Assembly: GCF_042643355.1 (NCBI RefSeq)
Contig: NZ_JBHRSS010000010.1
Span: 1-64,000 of the forward strand
From: Salinisphaera aquimarina
GTDB taxonomy: Bacteria; Pseudomonadota; Gammaproteobacteria; Nevskiales; Salinisphaeraceae
Reading direction: 5' to 3'
DNA: 64,000 nucleotides
Shown here: positions 56,535 through 64,000 of the stretch, one piece after another
Layout: each line of letters begins with the position of its first letter
Numbering within the stretch: position 1 is the stretch's first letter
Program-made: the position numbers and the translations under genes
The notes under the pieces: model-generated
Databases searched by the model: none
What the model saw: the letters and a program-made list of their open reading frames with translations, nothing else
Told to the model about the DNA's origin: nothing

Positions 56535-58007
56535 CTACCAGACGCGCCACTGACCGCTGAGCAGACCGCTCAGGACGAATACCCAGACGCATAGCGTGGC
56601 CACGCAGAGCAGGAAGAACAGCCCGTTCCAGCGCCAGGTGATGGTGTAGACGGAACGCCCGGTCAGCGCCGACAGGATGAGCATGACCGCGGTGAACGGC
56701 GACGACAGCATCGCCAGCGCCCAGGCGCTCATCAAGGCGACCGCGAGCACCACCGGATGCAGGCCGATGCTCGTGGGGTCGGGCAATACGCCGAGCAGCA
56801 GGGTGGCCGACACGATGGGATTCAGCCCCGCCTGGGCCAGCACCACCACGACCAGCATGGCGGCCACAGCCGCGGCGGGGCCATGCAGACCCGAGTGCAG
56901 CAGGATGGCGCTCAGCCGGTCGGCATCGATGAGCGGGGTGATCAGCGCGCCCAGAAAGCCGGACCCGCCGAGAACCGCGATCTCGACCCGGTTGGCGCCG
57001 AATATCAGCCGCGAATGACGGATGAACAGGGTGGCCGCGCGGCGCGCGCCGGTGCCGCCGCCGAGGCGCCGCCGCTGTAGCGCCAGCCATGTGAACGAAC
57101 TCAACGGACAGGCGAGGAGCACCGCCACCGGCAACGTCAGATCGAGTAGGGCCGACACCGCGAACACCGACAGCGTGATCGCCCCGGCCAGGAGTATGAA
57201 ATGGCCGAAGGAGGCCAGCGAGGCCGGTTCGGTTTCCGGCATGCTCAGGCCGCTGGGCGCAGGGCGTTGCAGCCAGTCGAAAAGCCAGCCGAGGCAGAAC
57301 ACGATCGCCGCGGTCGGAAGTGCCGCCGGAGCGAGATCGAGCCAGGTCAGATAGGTCATGTTGGACAGAATCACGGCCACCGTGATCGACAGCGGCGAGG
57401 CCAGCGGCACCAGGGCGAAACCGCGTAGCATCGCCAGCATCATCCGGCGCTCGCGCGTATCGCGGATATAGGCGTGGCCACCCGCCGCGCGCAGCGTGTT
57501 GCTGCGCTTGATCAGGGCCCCGAACAGGCTCAATACGCCGATATTGATGATCACACCGAGCATCCCGGTGCCCGCGGCCAATATCGGATAGCGCTGCGAC
57601 GGGCGCTGCTTGATCAGTGCCTGTCCGGCCTGGCGGATCAGGCGCGAGTGCAGGGCCGCGACCCGCAGCATGCCCAGCGCCGACACGAAGGTGGCAAAGA
57701 AACAGAACCGATCCAGGGCATGACCGAGCAGTTCACCGGCATCGTCGTGTAGCAGCGCAATGGCCGCGGCCAGGATCAGGCCGACGAGTAAAAGCGATCG
57801 CGCGAGGGGGGTCTGCAGGCGCCACTGGCTGATCAGATAGGCCACCAGTGCCAGCCGTGCGGGCCATATGGCCGCGTCGATATGGCCGATGATATGCGCC
57901 AGCGTGGCGATCATGCACAGCGGCAGACTGTAATCGATGGCCCGGGTGCACAGACGGCGTGCCGGCGATGTCGCAGCGATCGAACTGTGGGCGATAGGCT
58001 GTGTCAT
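56535..58007 (-). CDS. Polytopic membrane protein, probable transporter of unknown substrate
   Basis: Protein of 490 aa with about eleven or twelve hydrophobic helices arranged in two halves. Re-entrant-like segments AGTGMLGVIINIGVLSLFG and GLNPIVSATLLLGVLPDPTS suggest an ion-transporter-superfamily permease, but I cannot place it in a named family. Start ATG 58007 is chosen over an upstream in-frame start at 58064; neither has a good ribosome site. It is followed after 108 bp by the aldolase gene, whose substrate it might import. Confidence 0.65.
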   Translation of the reverse strand: MTQPIAHSSIAATSPARRLCTRAIDYSLPLCMIATLAHIIGHIDAAIWPARLALVAYLISQWRLQTPLARSLLLVGLILAAAIALLHDDAGELLGHALDRFCFFATFVSALGMLRVAALHSRLIRQAGQALIKQRPSQRYPILAAGTGMLGVIINIGVLSLFGALIKRSNTLRAAGGHAYIRDTRERRMMLAMLRGFALVPLASPLSITVAVILSNMTYLTWLDLAPAALPTAAIVFCLGWLFDWLQRPAPSGLSMPETEPASLASFGHFILLAGAITLSVFAVSALLDLTLPVAVLLACPLSSFTWLALQRRRLGGGTGARRAATLFIRHSRLIFGANRVEIAVLGGSGFLGALITPLIDADRLSAILLHSGLHGPAAAVAAMLVVVVLAQAGLNPIVSATLLLGVLPDPTSIGLHPVVLAVALMSAWALAMLSSPFTAVMLILSALTGRSVYTITWRWNGLFFLLCVATLCVWVFVLSGLLSGQWRVW

Positions 58008-58412
58008 GGCGCCGGGCGCGTGTTGCGTCGATTGCGCGCGGTTCGCGGCCGTTGCAAACGGCAAGACAGGGCCCGTGGCGGGCGAGTGGATCGACGCTGG
58101 CAGGATCCCGATGGCACGCGGCGTTCCTTTTTGTTTTTATCCACAAGACGTTGGCGGGGCATGGAAATGACGCTCGGGACGCCGGTTGCGTTGAGCACTG
58201 TCACCGCCTATTCTTTGCGCGTCAAGTTTTAAAACACAGTTTCGCTGTGCGGCACAAAACGTTTTTGCAACGTCCGTGGCCCGCATTAAAACAGCAATAT
58301 CAGCGATCATTGCCGACGGTTGCCGGACGGGCTTGCGCCGCGCCCGCCGTCTCCCGGTCGGCGATTATGGCGTAAACGCGATTCCAGATCGACGATCTGT
58401 ACTGGAGAACAC
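58008..58412. other. 405-bp divergent region upstream of thiolase
   Basis: No gene supported. It contains the shared dyad at 58230-58244 in an AT-richer stretch, and a CAAAACGTTTTTG palindrome-like sequence at 58254-58266. Confidence 0.5.
58230..58244. promoter_or_regulatory. Candidate lipid-regulon operator upstream of thiolase-gcdH
   Basis: TAAAACACAGTTTCG is a weaker member of the seven-site set (AAAAC-N3-GTTTC core intact). It is 169 bp before the thiolase start. No clear TTGAC follows at the distance seen elsewhere. Confidence 0.4.
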
Positions 58413-59618
58413 ATGCTCGACGCTTATATATACGACGGCCTGCGTACTGCGTTCGGCCGCCACGCGGGTGCGCTCGCGCCCGTGCGCCCGGACGACATGC
58501 TCGCCGCCGTCATCAAGGCCGTTGTGGCACGCAACGGCTTCGACACCGCCAAATATGAGGACGTGGTCGCCGGTTGTACCAATCAGGCGGGTGAAGACGC
58601 GCGCAATGTCGCCCGTCATGCGGCGCTGCTGGCGGGGCTGCCGGTTTCGGTGGCGGGGCAGACCGTCAATCGGCTGTGTGGCAGTGGTCTGGCCGCGATT
58701 CTGGATGCCGCGCGTGCGGTGTCGGCCGACGAGGGCGAGTTGATCATCGCCGGCGGCGTCGAATCCATGAGTCGCGCCCCCTTCGTCATGGCCAAGGCCG
58801 ACAAGGCCTATTCGCGCAACATGTCGGTATTCGATTCCACCATCGGCGCGCGTTTTCCGAACCCGAAGATTCTCTCGGAATATGGGGCCGACGCCATGCC
58901 GGACACGGCCCAGAACGTGGCCGAGGAATTCGGGATCGATCGCGAAGCCGCGGACGCCTACGCGGCGCAGTCGCAGGCCCGCTACGAGGCCGCCCGTGCC
59001 GACGGCTTCTTCGGCGAAGAGATCATGCCGCTGGAAGTGCCGCAGGGTCGCAAGAAGCCATCGCTCGTGGTCGATGCCGACGAGCATCCGCGCCCGGAAA
59101 GCACTGCCGACAAGCTCGCCAAACTGCCGGCCATCGTCAAGGACGGCATCATTACCGCCGGCAACGCCTCGGGCGTGAACGACGGCGCCGGTGCGCTGAT
59201 CATCGGCTCGAGAAAAGCCGGCGAAGCCGCCGGTATCGCGCCGCGTGCGCGTATCATCGCCGGTGGTGTGATGGGTGTGCCGCCGCGCGTGATGGGTCTG
59301 GGCCCGGTCGGTGCCTGCCGCAAGGTGCTCGACCGCGCCGGGCTCACGCTCGACGACATGGACGTCATCGAAATCAACGAGGCGTTCGCCGCGCAGGTAC
59401 TGGGCTGCTGTCACGAACTGGGCCTGAAAGGCGACGACGAACGTCTCAATCCGAACGGCGGCGCGATCGCCGTCGGCCATCCGCTGGGCGCCTCCGGTGC
59501 GCGTCTGGCGCTGACCGGCCTGCGTCAGCTGGAACGTACCAACGGACGCTATGCCCTGATCAGCCTGTGTATCGGCATCGGGCAGGGCGTGGCCATGCTT
59601 ATCGAGAGGAACTCATGA
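58413..59618 (+). CDS. Acetyl-CoA acyltransferase (beta-ketothiolase, PcaF/FadA-like)
   Basis: Thiolase of 401 aa that cleaves 3-oxoacyl-CoA with CoA. The nucleophilic Cys is in NRLCGSG (near 88), the base His in GGAIAVGHPLGASG and the second Cys in SLCIGIGQG. It resembles 3-oxoadipyl-CoA thiolases as much as FadA. ATG at 58413 has GGAGA 6 nt upstream. The stop overlaps the start of glutaryl-CoA dehydrogenase by 4 nt, so the pair probably handles one pathway. Confidence 0.92.
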   Translation: MLDAYIYDGLRTAFGRHAGALAPVRPDDMLAAVIKAVVARNGFDTAKYEDVVAGCTNQAGEDARNVARHAALLAGLPVSVAGQTVNRLCGSGLAAILDAARAVSADEGELIIAGGVESMSRAPFVMAKADKAYSRNMSVFDSTIGARFPNPKILSEYGADAMPDTAQNVAEEFGIDREAADAYAAQSQARYEAARADGFFGEEIMPLEVPQGRKKPSLVVDADEHPRPESTADKLAKLPAIVKDGIITAGNASGVNDGAGALIIGSRKAGEAAGIAPRARIIAGGVMGVPPRVMGLGPVGACRKVLDRAGLTLDDMDVIEINEAFAAQVLGCCHELGLKGDDERLNPNGGAIAVGHPLGASGARLALTGLRQLERTNGRYALISLCIGIGQGVAMLIERNS

Positions 59619-60781
59619 AAGATTTCAACTGGTCGGATGCGCTGAATCTGGACGCGCAGCTCACCGAAGACGAACGCATGATCCGCGACGCGGGTCACGA
59701 CTACTGCCAGAACAGCCTGATGCCGCGCGTGCTCGAGGCCAATCGCCACGAAATCTTCCATCGCGAGATCATGACCGAGATGGGCGAGCTGGGCATGCTC
59801 GGCGCCACCATTCCGGAAGAGTACGGCGGTGCCGGCCTGAACCATGTCTGCTACGGCCTGCTGGCGCGCGAAGTCGAGCACGTGGACTCGGGCTATCGCT
59901 CGGCAATGAGCGTGCAGTCGTCGCTGGTGATGTTCCCGATCTATACCTTCGGCAGCGAAGCAGTGCGCAAGAAGTATCTGCCCAAGCTGGCCACCGGCGA
60001 GTGGGTCGGCTGCTTCGGCCTGACCGAGCCCGATCACGGCTCGGATCCGGGCTCGATGAGCACCAAGGCCAAGAAGGTCGACGGCGGTTATCTGCTGTCG
60101 GGCGCCAAGAACTGGATCACCAATTCGCCGATCGCCGATGTGGCGGTCGTCTGGGCCAATCTCGACGGCAAGATCAACGGCTTCGTGGTCGAGCGCGATT
60201 TCGGTGGCATGGAAACGCCCAAGCTCGAAGGCAAGTTCTCGCTGCGCGCTTCGGCGACCGGCCAGATCATGCTCGACGACTGCTTCGTCCCCGAAGAGAA
60301 CCGGCTCGACGTGGAAGGCCTCAAGGGGCCGTTCTCCTGTCTGAACAAGGCTCGTTACGGCATCTCCTGGGGGGCGATGGGCGCGGCGGAGTTCTGCTGG
60401 CACGCCGCGCGCCAGTACACGCTGGATCGCAAGCAGTTCGGCCGTCCGCTGGCCGCCACCCAGCTGATCCAGAAGAAGCTCGCCGACATGCAGACCGAAA
60501 TCACGTTGGGTCTGCAGGGCTCACTGCGCCTGGGCCGGCTCATGGACGAAGGCAACTGGGCGCCGGAGATGGTGTCGCTGATGAAGCGCAACAACTGTGG
60601 CAAGGCGATCGAGATCGCTCGTCATGCGCGCGACATGCACGGCGGCAACGGTATCTCCGACGAATACCACGTCATCCGCCACGTGATGAATCTGGAAGCG
60701 GTGAACACCTACGAAGGTACCCACGATGTGCATGCGCTGATTCTCGGCCGTGCCCAGACTGGGATCCAGGCCTTCGGCTGA
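59615..60781 (+). CDS. gcdH: Glutaryl-CoA dehydrogenase
   Basis: Acyl-CoA dehydrogenase of 388 aa that oxidises and decarboxylates glutaryl-CoA to crotonyl-CoA, in lysine, tryptophan and aromatic or dicarboxylate breakdown, passing electrons to ETF. Family-specific segments are MSVQSSLVMFPIYTFGSE, GCFGLTEPDHGSDPGSM, and the catalytic Glu in NTYEGTHDVHALILGRA. The ATG overlaps the thiolase stop. With the pim-like operon upstream it would complete odd-chain dicarboxylate degradation. Confidence 0.93.
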   Translation: MKDFNWSDALNLDAQLTEDERMIRDAGHDYCQNSLMPRVLEANRHEIFHREIMTEMGELGMLGATIPEEYGGAGLNHVCYGLLAREVEHVDSGYRSAMSVQSSLVMFPIYTFGSEAVRKKYLPKLATGEWVGCFGLTEPDHGSDPGSMSTKAKKVDGGYLLSGAKNWITNSPIADVAVVWANLDGKINGFVVERDFGGMETPKLEGKFSLRASATGQIMLDDCFVPEENRLDVEGLKGPFSCLNKARYGISWGAMGAAEFCWHAARQYTLDRKQFGRPLAATQLIQKKLADMQTEITLGLQGSLRLGRLMDEGNWAPEMVSLMKRNNCGKAIEIARHARDMHGGNGISDEYHVIRHVMNLEAVNTYEGTHDVHALILGRAQTGIQAFG

Positions 60782-60805
60782 TCCGAGCCGCCGCAGCCCT
60801 GGCCG

Positions 60806-60836
60806 AAAGCCCGTACGACGTCGTGCGGGCTTTTTT
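60806..60836 (+). terminator. Rho-independent terminator after gcdH
   Basis: AAAGCCCGTACGA and TCGTGCGGGCTTT pair over 13 bp (one G-T wobble) around a CG dinucleotide, followed by TTTTTT; 25 bp after the stop. Confidence 0.85.
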
Positions 60837-60966
60837 GTGGGTACCAACCGGCGTCGACGTCCGCGAGCGCGGCGATTCATCATCGGTTAAGCGGTGTCGC
60901 GGTTGAATACATGGCGTATTCAGTCAGGATTCGCGTGGCGTTCGCCACCGACATGGGAGAACAACA

Positions 60967-61302
60967 ATGAACAACCCTGCTATTCATCGCACCATTGCTG
61001 CGGCCCTCGTCGCGATGGCGTGCAGTACGCCGGCCCTGGCGCTGGATAATGACACCGTGGATGCCGCCATCGGCGGCGGCTTGGGCGGCGCGGCGGGCGC
61101 TGCCGTGGGCAACGAGATCGGCGGCCGCAACGGCGCCATCATCGGCGGCGCCGTGGGCGCGGCCGGCGGCGCGGCCGTCACCACGAACGACGATCATGAC
61201 GACCATCGCCGCTATCGGGATCATGATCGGGATTATTATGGTCGAGATTACGGTCACGGTAATTTCTGTCCGCCGGGCCAAGCCAAGAAGGGTCGCTGCT
61301 AG
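60967..61302 (+). CDS. Secreted glycine-zipper protein with charged His/Asp-rich tail
   Basis: Small protein of 111 aa. A signal peptide (IAAALVAMACSTPALA) precedes a glycine-zipper stretch (GGGLGGAAGAAVGNEIGG, then GAIIGGAVGAAGGAA) and a very acidic/His/Tyr tail (DDHDDHRRYRDHDRDYY) ending with two Cys. Glycine zippers form membrane-associated helices; the tail could bind metal. Function unknown. A GGGAGAAC ribosome site precedes the ATG. Confidence 0.7.
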   Translation: MNNPAIHRTIAAALVAMACSTPALALDNDTVDAAIGGGLGGAAGAAVGNEIGGRNGAIIGGAVGAAGGAAVTTNDDHDDHRRYRDHDRDYYGRDYGHGNFCPPGQAKKGRC

Positions 61303-61359
61303 CTACGACCCCGGCTTGGTATTTGCCGCCCACAACGAATACGTTTGACCGCTCGCGCC

Positions 61360-61998
61360 TCATAGCTGCTGTTCCAGCCACTCGTTGAGACGTCCCCGCG
61401 CGCTCCGCTTGGCCATGCGCTTGGTGGTGGTGGCGACAGGGCGCATGAGTTCGTTGTCTTCGCCGCGTACGATGAATTTGCGCTGGGCGCCGATCACGCC
61501 GCCTTCCGGGCCATAGCTGGCGATGACGGTGATCTTGAAGTTCTTGATCTCCAACGATCGAATCGGTTTTTTCTCGTCCGCGTTCAAGTTCTTGTGACGC
61601 TTGGCCGTCTGCCGAATCAGGGTTCGGAACGTCCCGAGGTTGATCTGCTCGCCGGCGTTGAGCGGCCCCTGCCGGGTGATGTTCTGCGGCCGGTCATGGC
61701 TGTCGCTGGGCTGGGCGCTGTCGAAATCGGTGATCGACTCCGTGTACTCGGACTCGTCGCTGTGGGTGCGGATCGTCATCAGAATACTGTGGATATAGAT
61801 CGGTTCCTGACTCATGTTGCTGATCAGACACACCGAGTCGACCTGCTGGCCCCAGCCCTGGTTGATCAGGATGCGGGCCTTGCGCTGGCGACGAAAGCTC
61901 GCGAACAGCAGGTGTGCATAGAAAAGCCACACGCCGAGGGTTGCGACGCTCGCCAGAAACGACAGCGCCTGCGCGTTTTGATTGATCCATTGCCACAT
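61360..61998 (-). CDS. Hypothetical protein with one N-terminal membrane anchor
   Basis: Protein of 212 aa. Residues 10-35 (ALSFLASVATLGVWLFYAHLLF) form a single transmembrane helix; the rest is a hydrophilic, probably beta-rich cytoplasmic domain, with a Lys/Arg-rich C-terminus (TTKRMAKRSARGRLNEWL). I recognise no family. It follows the OhrR-like gene on the same strand after 108 bp. Codon use looks native. Confidence 0.6.
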   Translation of the reverse strand: MWQWINQNAQALSFLASVATLGVWLFYAHLLFASFRRQRKARILINQGWGQQVDSVCLISNMSQEPIYIHSILMTIRTHSDESEYTESITDFDSAQPSDSHDRPQNITRQGPLNAGEQINLGTFRTLIRQTAKRHKNLNADEKKPIRSLEIKNFKITVIASYGPEGGVIGAQRKFIVRGEDNELMRPVATTTKRMAKRSARGRLNEWLEQQL

Positions 61999-62106
61999 CG
62001 GTAGAAGCCTTGTGCACGGTCTGCGTTCGAGGGCGACGCAGTGTGTGCGAAGACACGGGCGTGGGCTATGGGTAGTTCCACCCAGTTCGAATGCAGCGCG
62101 CGGCGT

Positions 62107-62559
62107 CTACCGAAGGGTGTCGGCCAGCTCCATCAGCCGCTCGCGCAGCTGCAGTGCTTCCGGGCGGGTGAGCTCGGTGTGGCAGAGCATGGAATCGTAG
62201 ATCTCGCTGGACTTGGCGCGCAGATCGCGCCCCTTTTCGGTGAGGAAGATGAGCACGCGACGTTCGTCGTCGCTGTCACGCTCGCGCACCACGAAGCCGG
62301 CTTTCTCCATGCGCTTGAGCAGCGGCGTCAGGGTGCCGCTGTCCAGATGCAGCTGCGAGCCGAGTTCGCCAACCGAGCGGGGGGTCTGTTCCCAGAGCAC
62401 GAGCATGACCAGATACTGGACATAAGTCAGCCCGAGCGGCTCCAGCATCGGCCGGTAAGCCCGGATGATGCGGTGCGTGGCGGTATACAACGAAAAACAC
62501 AGCTGCTCTTGCAGTCCTGGAAAATGGTCGTCCGCGTTGCTCCGGGAAGGTTCACCCAT
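62107..62559 (-). CDS. MarR-family regulator, OhrR-like
   Basis: Winged-helix regulator of 150 aa. The opening QLCFSLYTATHRIIRAYRPM with a Cys at the redox position, and LGLTYVQYLVMLVLWE, match OhrR, which senses organic hydroperoxides and represses ohr. DSGTLTPLLKRMEKAGFV is the recognition helix and DERRVLIFLTEKG the wing. No ohr gene is in the window, so the target may be itself, the adjacent luciferase-like oxidoreductase or a distant ohr. Start ATG 62559; an upstream TTG (62577) is less likely. Confidence 0.85.
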   Translation of the reverse strand: MGEPSRSNADDHFPGLQEQLCFSLYTATHRIIRAYRPMLEPLGLTYVQYLVMLVLWEQTPRSVGELGSQLHLDSGTLTPLLKRMEKAGFVVRERDSDDERRVLIFLTEKGRDLRAKSSEIYDSMLCHTELTRPEALQLRERLMELADTLR

Positions 62560-62676
62560 ATTGCTGCCCGTCGTCAAAAATTATATTCGGGCTATTGTGG
62601 CCGCTTTTTAATCAAGAGGCCAATAAAAAACGGCTCTTTTACCAGTGTGCACTGTTATAGCTGCCGGCAACACACC

Positions 62677-63666
62677 CTATGCCATCGCCTGAGCGATCAG
62701 TTCGTAGCTCTGCAGACGCTTGGCCGGGTCGTGCAGATTGGACACGATCATGATCTCGTCGGGCTCGGCGTCGGCGATTCGCGCGTTGAGTTGGTCGCGC
62801 ACGGAATCTGGGCTGCCGATGACATGGCGCGAACGATTTTCCGCGATGGCGTCGCGTTCGACCGCACTGTAGTCGTAGGCCAGCGCCTCTTCCGGTGACG
62901 GCAGGGGCAGGAATTCCCCCTTGCGCAGGCGTAGCCACATCAGGTCGACGGTGGCGGCCAGGTATTCGGCCTCCTCGTCGGTCGGCGCGCAAATGGCGGA
63001 TACGCCGAGAATGGCGTGCGGCTTGTCGAATGCCGCGGATGGCTGGAACGCGCCGCGGTAGCGTCGCAGCGCGGGTTCGGCGGGCATCGGGCTGAAATGA
63101 CTGGCGAAGCTGTAGCCCATGCCGGCGGCGCCGGCGACATGGGCGCTGGCACCGCTCGAGCCCAGAATCCAGATCGGCGGCAACGCCACGTCGCTCGGGC
63201 TTACGCTAACGCCATGAAACGGATGCCCGGGTCGCAGGCTGTTGCGGGACAGCCCGATCATTTCGTTGAGCAGATCGGCGAACTGTTCGCCGGAGCCCGC
63301 CCGCAGCGCGCGGCTGGCGCGTGCGTCGGACCCTGGCGCGCGCCCCAGACCGAGATCGATACGCCCCGGATAGAGCGCTTCCAGCGTATGAAAGTTCTCC
63401 GCGACCCGCAGCGGCGCGTGATTGGGCAGCATGACGCCGCCGGAGCCGACCCGGATGTGGTCGGTCAGCGCCGCGATGCGCGACAGCAGCACTTCGGGCG
63501 CCGAACTGGCGATGGCCGGCATGCTGTGATGCTCGGATATCCAGTAGCGCTTGTAGCCGCAGCGTTCGGCAGTGCGGGCCAGGTCGATACTCGCCCGTAC
63601 CGCCTGTGAGGCCGGCGTGCCGCTCGGCACCGGGACGAGATCGAGTACGGAAAGATCAGTGCTCAT
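62677..63666 (-). CDS. LLM-class flavin-dependent oxidoreductase (bacterial luciferase family)
   Basis: Flavin-dependent monooxygenase-like protein of 329 aa. The family opening LSVLDLVPVPSG, YWISEHHSMPAIASSAPEVL and GVMLPNHAPLRVAENFHTLE, LGLGRAPGSD and WILGSSGASAHVAG match the YhbW type, single-subunit relatives of luciferase. Substrate unknown. ATG 63666 fits the family start; the frame continues upstream to 63735. It lies upstream of OhrR on the same strand. Confidence 0.87.
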   Translation of the reverse strand: MSTDLSVLDLVPVPSGTPASQAVRASIDLARTAERCGYKRYWISEHHSMPAIASSAPEVLLSRIAALTDHIRVGSGGVMLPNHAPLRVAENFHTLEALYPGRIDLGLGRAPGSDARASRALRAGSGEQFADLLNEMIGLSRNSLRPGHPFHGVSVSPSDVALPPIWILGSSGASAHVAGAAGMGYSFASHFSPMPAEPALRRYRGAFQPSAAFDKPHAILGVSAICAPTDEEAEYLAATVDLMWLRLRKGEFLPLPSPEEALAYDYSAVERDAIAENRSRHVIGSPDSVRDQLNARIADAEPDEIMIVSNLHDPAKRLQSYELIAQAMA

Positions 63667-63810
63667 AGTCAATATCCAGGCCTTGGCGAATGCATTTGCC
63701 GTATGCCGTCGCTCGCGCCACGTCGGTACGCGCACGGCGACACTCGTGAACTACCCCGATTAGTTGGGTATTCACGGCGTCTTTTGCAAACGCGATCCGG
63801 CATGGGCTTG

Positions 63811-63969
63811 TCAGCGGGTGACGATGATGTAGACAGCGTGGATCACGCCCGGGATATAGCCGAGCAGGGTGAGCAGTATGTTGACCCAGAACTGCAGGCC
63901 GATGCCGACCTGGAGGAAAACACCCAGCGGGGGAATCAGAATCGACAGCAGAATGCGAATGACGTCCAT
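63811..63969 (-). CDS. Pmp3/YqaE-family small membrane protein
   Basis: Proteolipid of 52 aa with two hydrophobic helices. MDVIRILLSILIPPLGVFLQ and the following helix FWVNILLTLLGYIPGVIHA plus terminal YIIVTR are the full Pmp3 pattern. The family affects membrane potential and salt or stress tolerance. The start at 63969 gives the typical length; GGA lies upstream. A GTGAA...TTCAC hairpin at 63746-63775 follows the gene and could act in termination. Confidence 0.85.
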   Translation of the reverse strand: MDVIRILLSILIPPLGVFLQVGIGLQFWVNILLTLLGYIPGVIHAVYIIVTR

Positions 63970-64000
63970 GAAAAATCCGTGTTGGAGTAGTGACAATGAC

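Noticed and set aside
58676..59614. Very long frame that continues into glutaryl-CoA dehydrogenase, suggesting a fusion
   Set aside because: The upstream part is an overprint of the thiolase gene in another frame with no homology; the ribosome site and ATG at 59615 define the real start.

Overview
The window is GC-rich (about 64% by eye) and gene-dense. It looks like chromosomal DNA of a free-living aerobic gammaproteobacterium that lives on fatty acids and other organic acids. The assignment rests on the gene families (ETF-quinone oxidoreductase, OhrR, SurE, AI-2E exporter, PilZ/GGDEF signalling) and on PsrA-like operator sequences. A Salinisphaera-like organism is a guess, because no rRNA or tRNA gene and no phylogenetic marker is visible.

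Layout. 1-2.9 kb: electron-transfer genes (etfB start, ETF-QO) and an SDR, all leftward. 3.2-8.3 kb: a complete branched-chain amino acid/carboxylate (HAAT) ABC operon. 8.3-9.9 kb: a leftward acyl-CoA ligase. 10.7-15.4 kb: a second complete HAAT operon. 15.5-18.8 kb: an MDR reductase, an IclR regulator and two hotdog enzymes. 19.1-22.4 kb: acyl-CoA dehydrogenase, SDR and APH-type kinase, resembling a split ACAD10/11. 22.7-29.9 kb: SurE, then a pimeloyl-like beta-oxidation operon (acyl-CoA ligase, hydratase/dehydrogenase, two-subunit ACAD). 30-32 kb: PanE-like reductase and a PilZ protein. 32.0-33.7 kb: a non-coding array of roughly 700-bp tandem repeats rich in hairpins, followed by an AT-rich, probably acquired region with one orphan gene (34.2-35.2 kb). 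35.4-39.0 kb: AI-2E transporter, HDAC-family deacetylase with GNAT, DUF2256 and GFA proteins. 39.3-44.8 kb: Baeyer-Villiger monooxygenase, two esterases/hydrolases, a diguanylate cyclase and an SDR. 44.9-45.2 kb: a nested inverted-repeat element. 45.2-50.6 kb: DUF2306 protein, acetoacetyl-CoA synthetase, MFS transporter and dynamin-like GTPase. 51-55.6 kb: SolA-like oxidase with a four-gene amino acid ABC transporter. 55.7-58.0 kb: class II aldolase and a polytopic membrane protein. 58.4-60.8 kb: thiolase and glutaryl-CoA dehydrogenase. 61-64 kb: glycine-zipper protein, an unknown membrane-anchored protein, OhrR, a luciferase-like oxidoreductase and Pmp3.

How they work together. Two uptake systems, several CoA ligases, five acyl-CoA dehydrogenases, hydratase/dehydrogenase and thiolase enzymes and the ETF/ETF-QO chain form one acyl-CoA oxidation economy feeding the quinone pool. 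A 15-bp dyad (consensus YRAAAYNNNRTTTYR) lies upstream of seven of these transcription units. At five of them it sits 4-7 bp upstream of a TTGA(C/T) -35-like hexamer. This suggests a single fatty-acid-responsive regulon, probably PsrA-like, whose regulator gene is not in the window. It is the most interesting signal I found.
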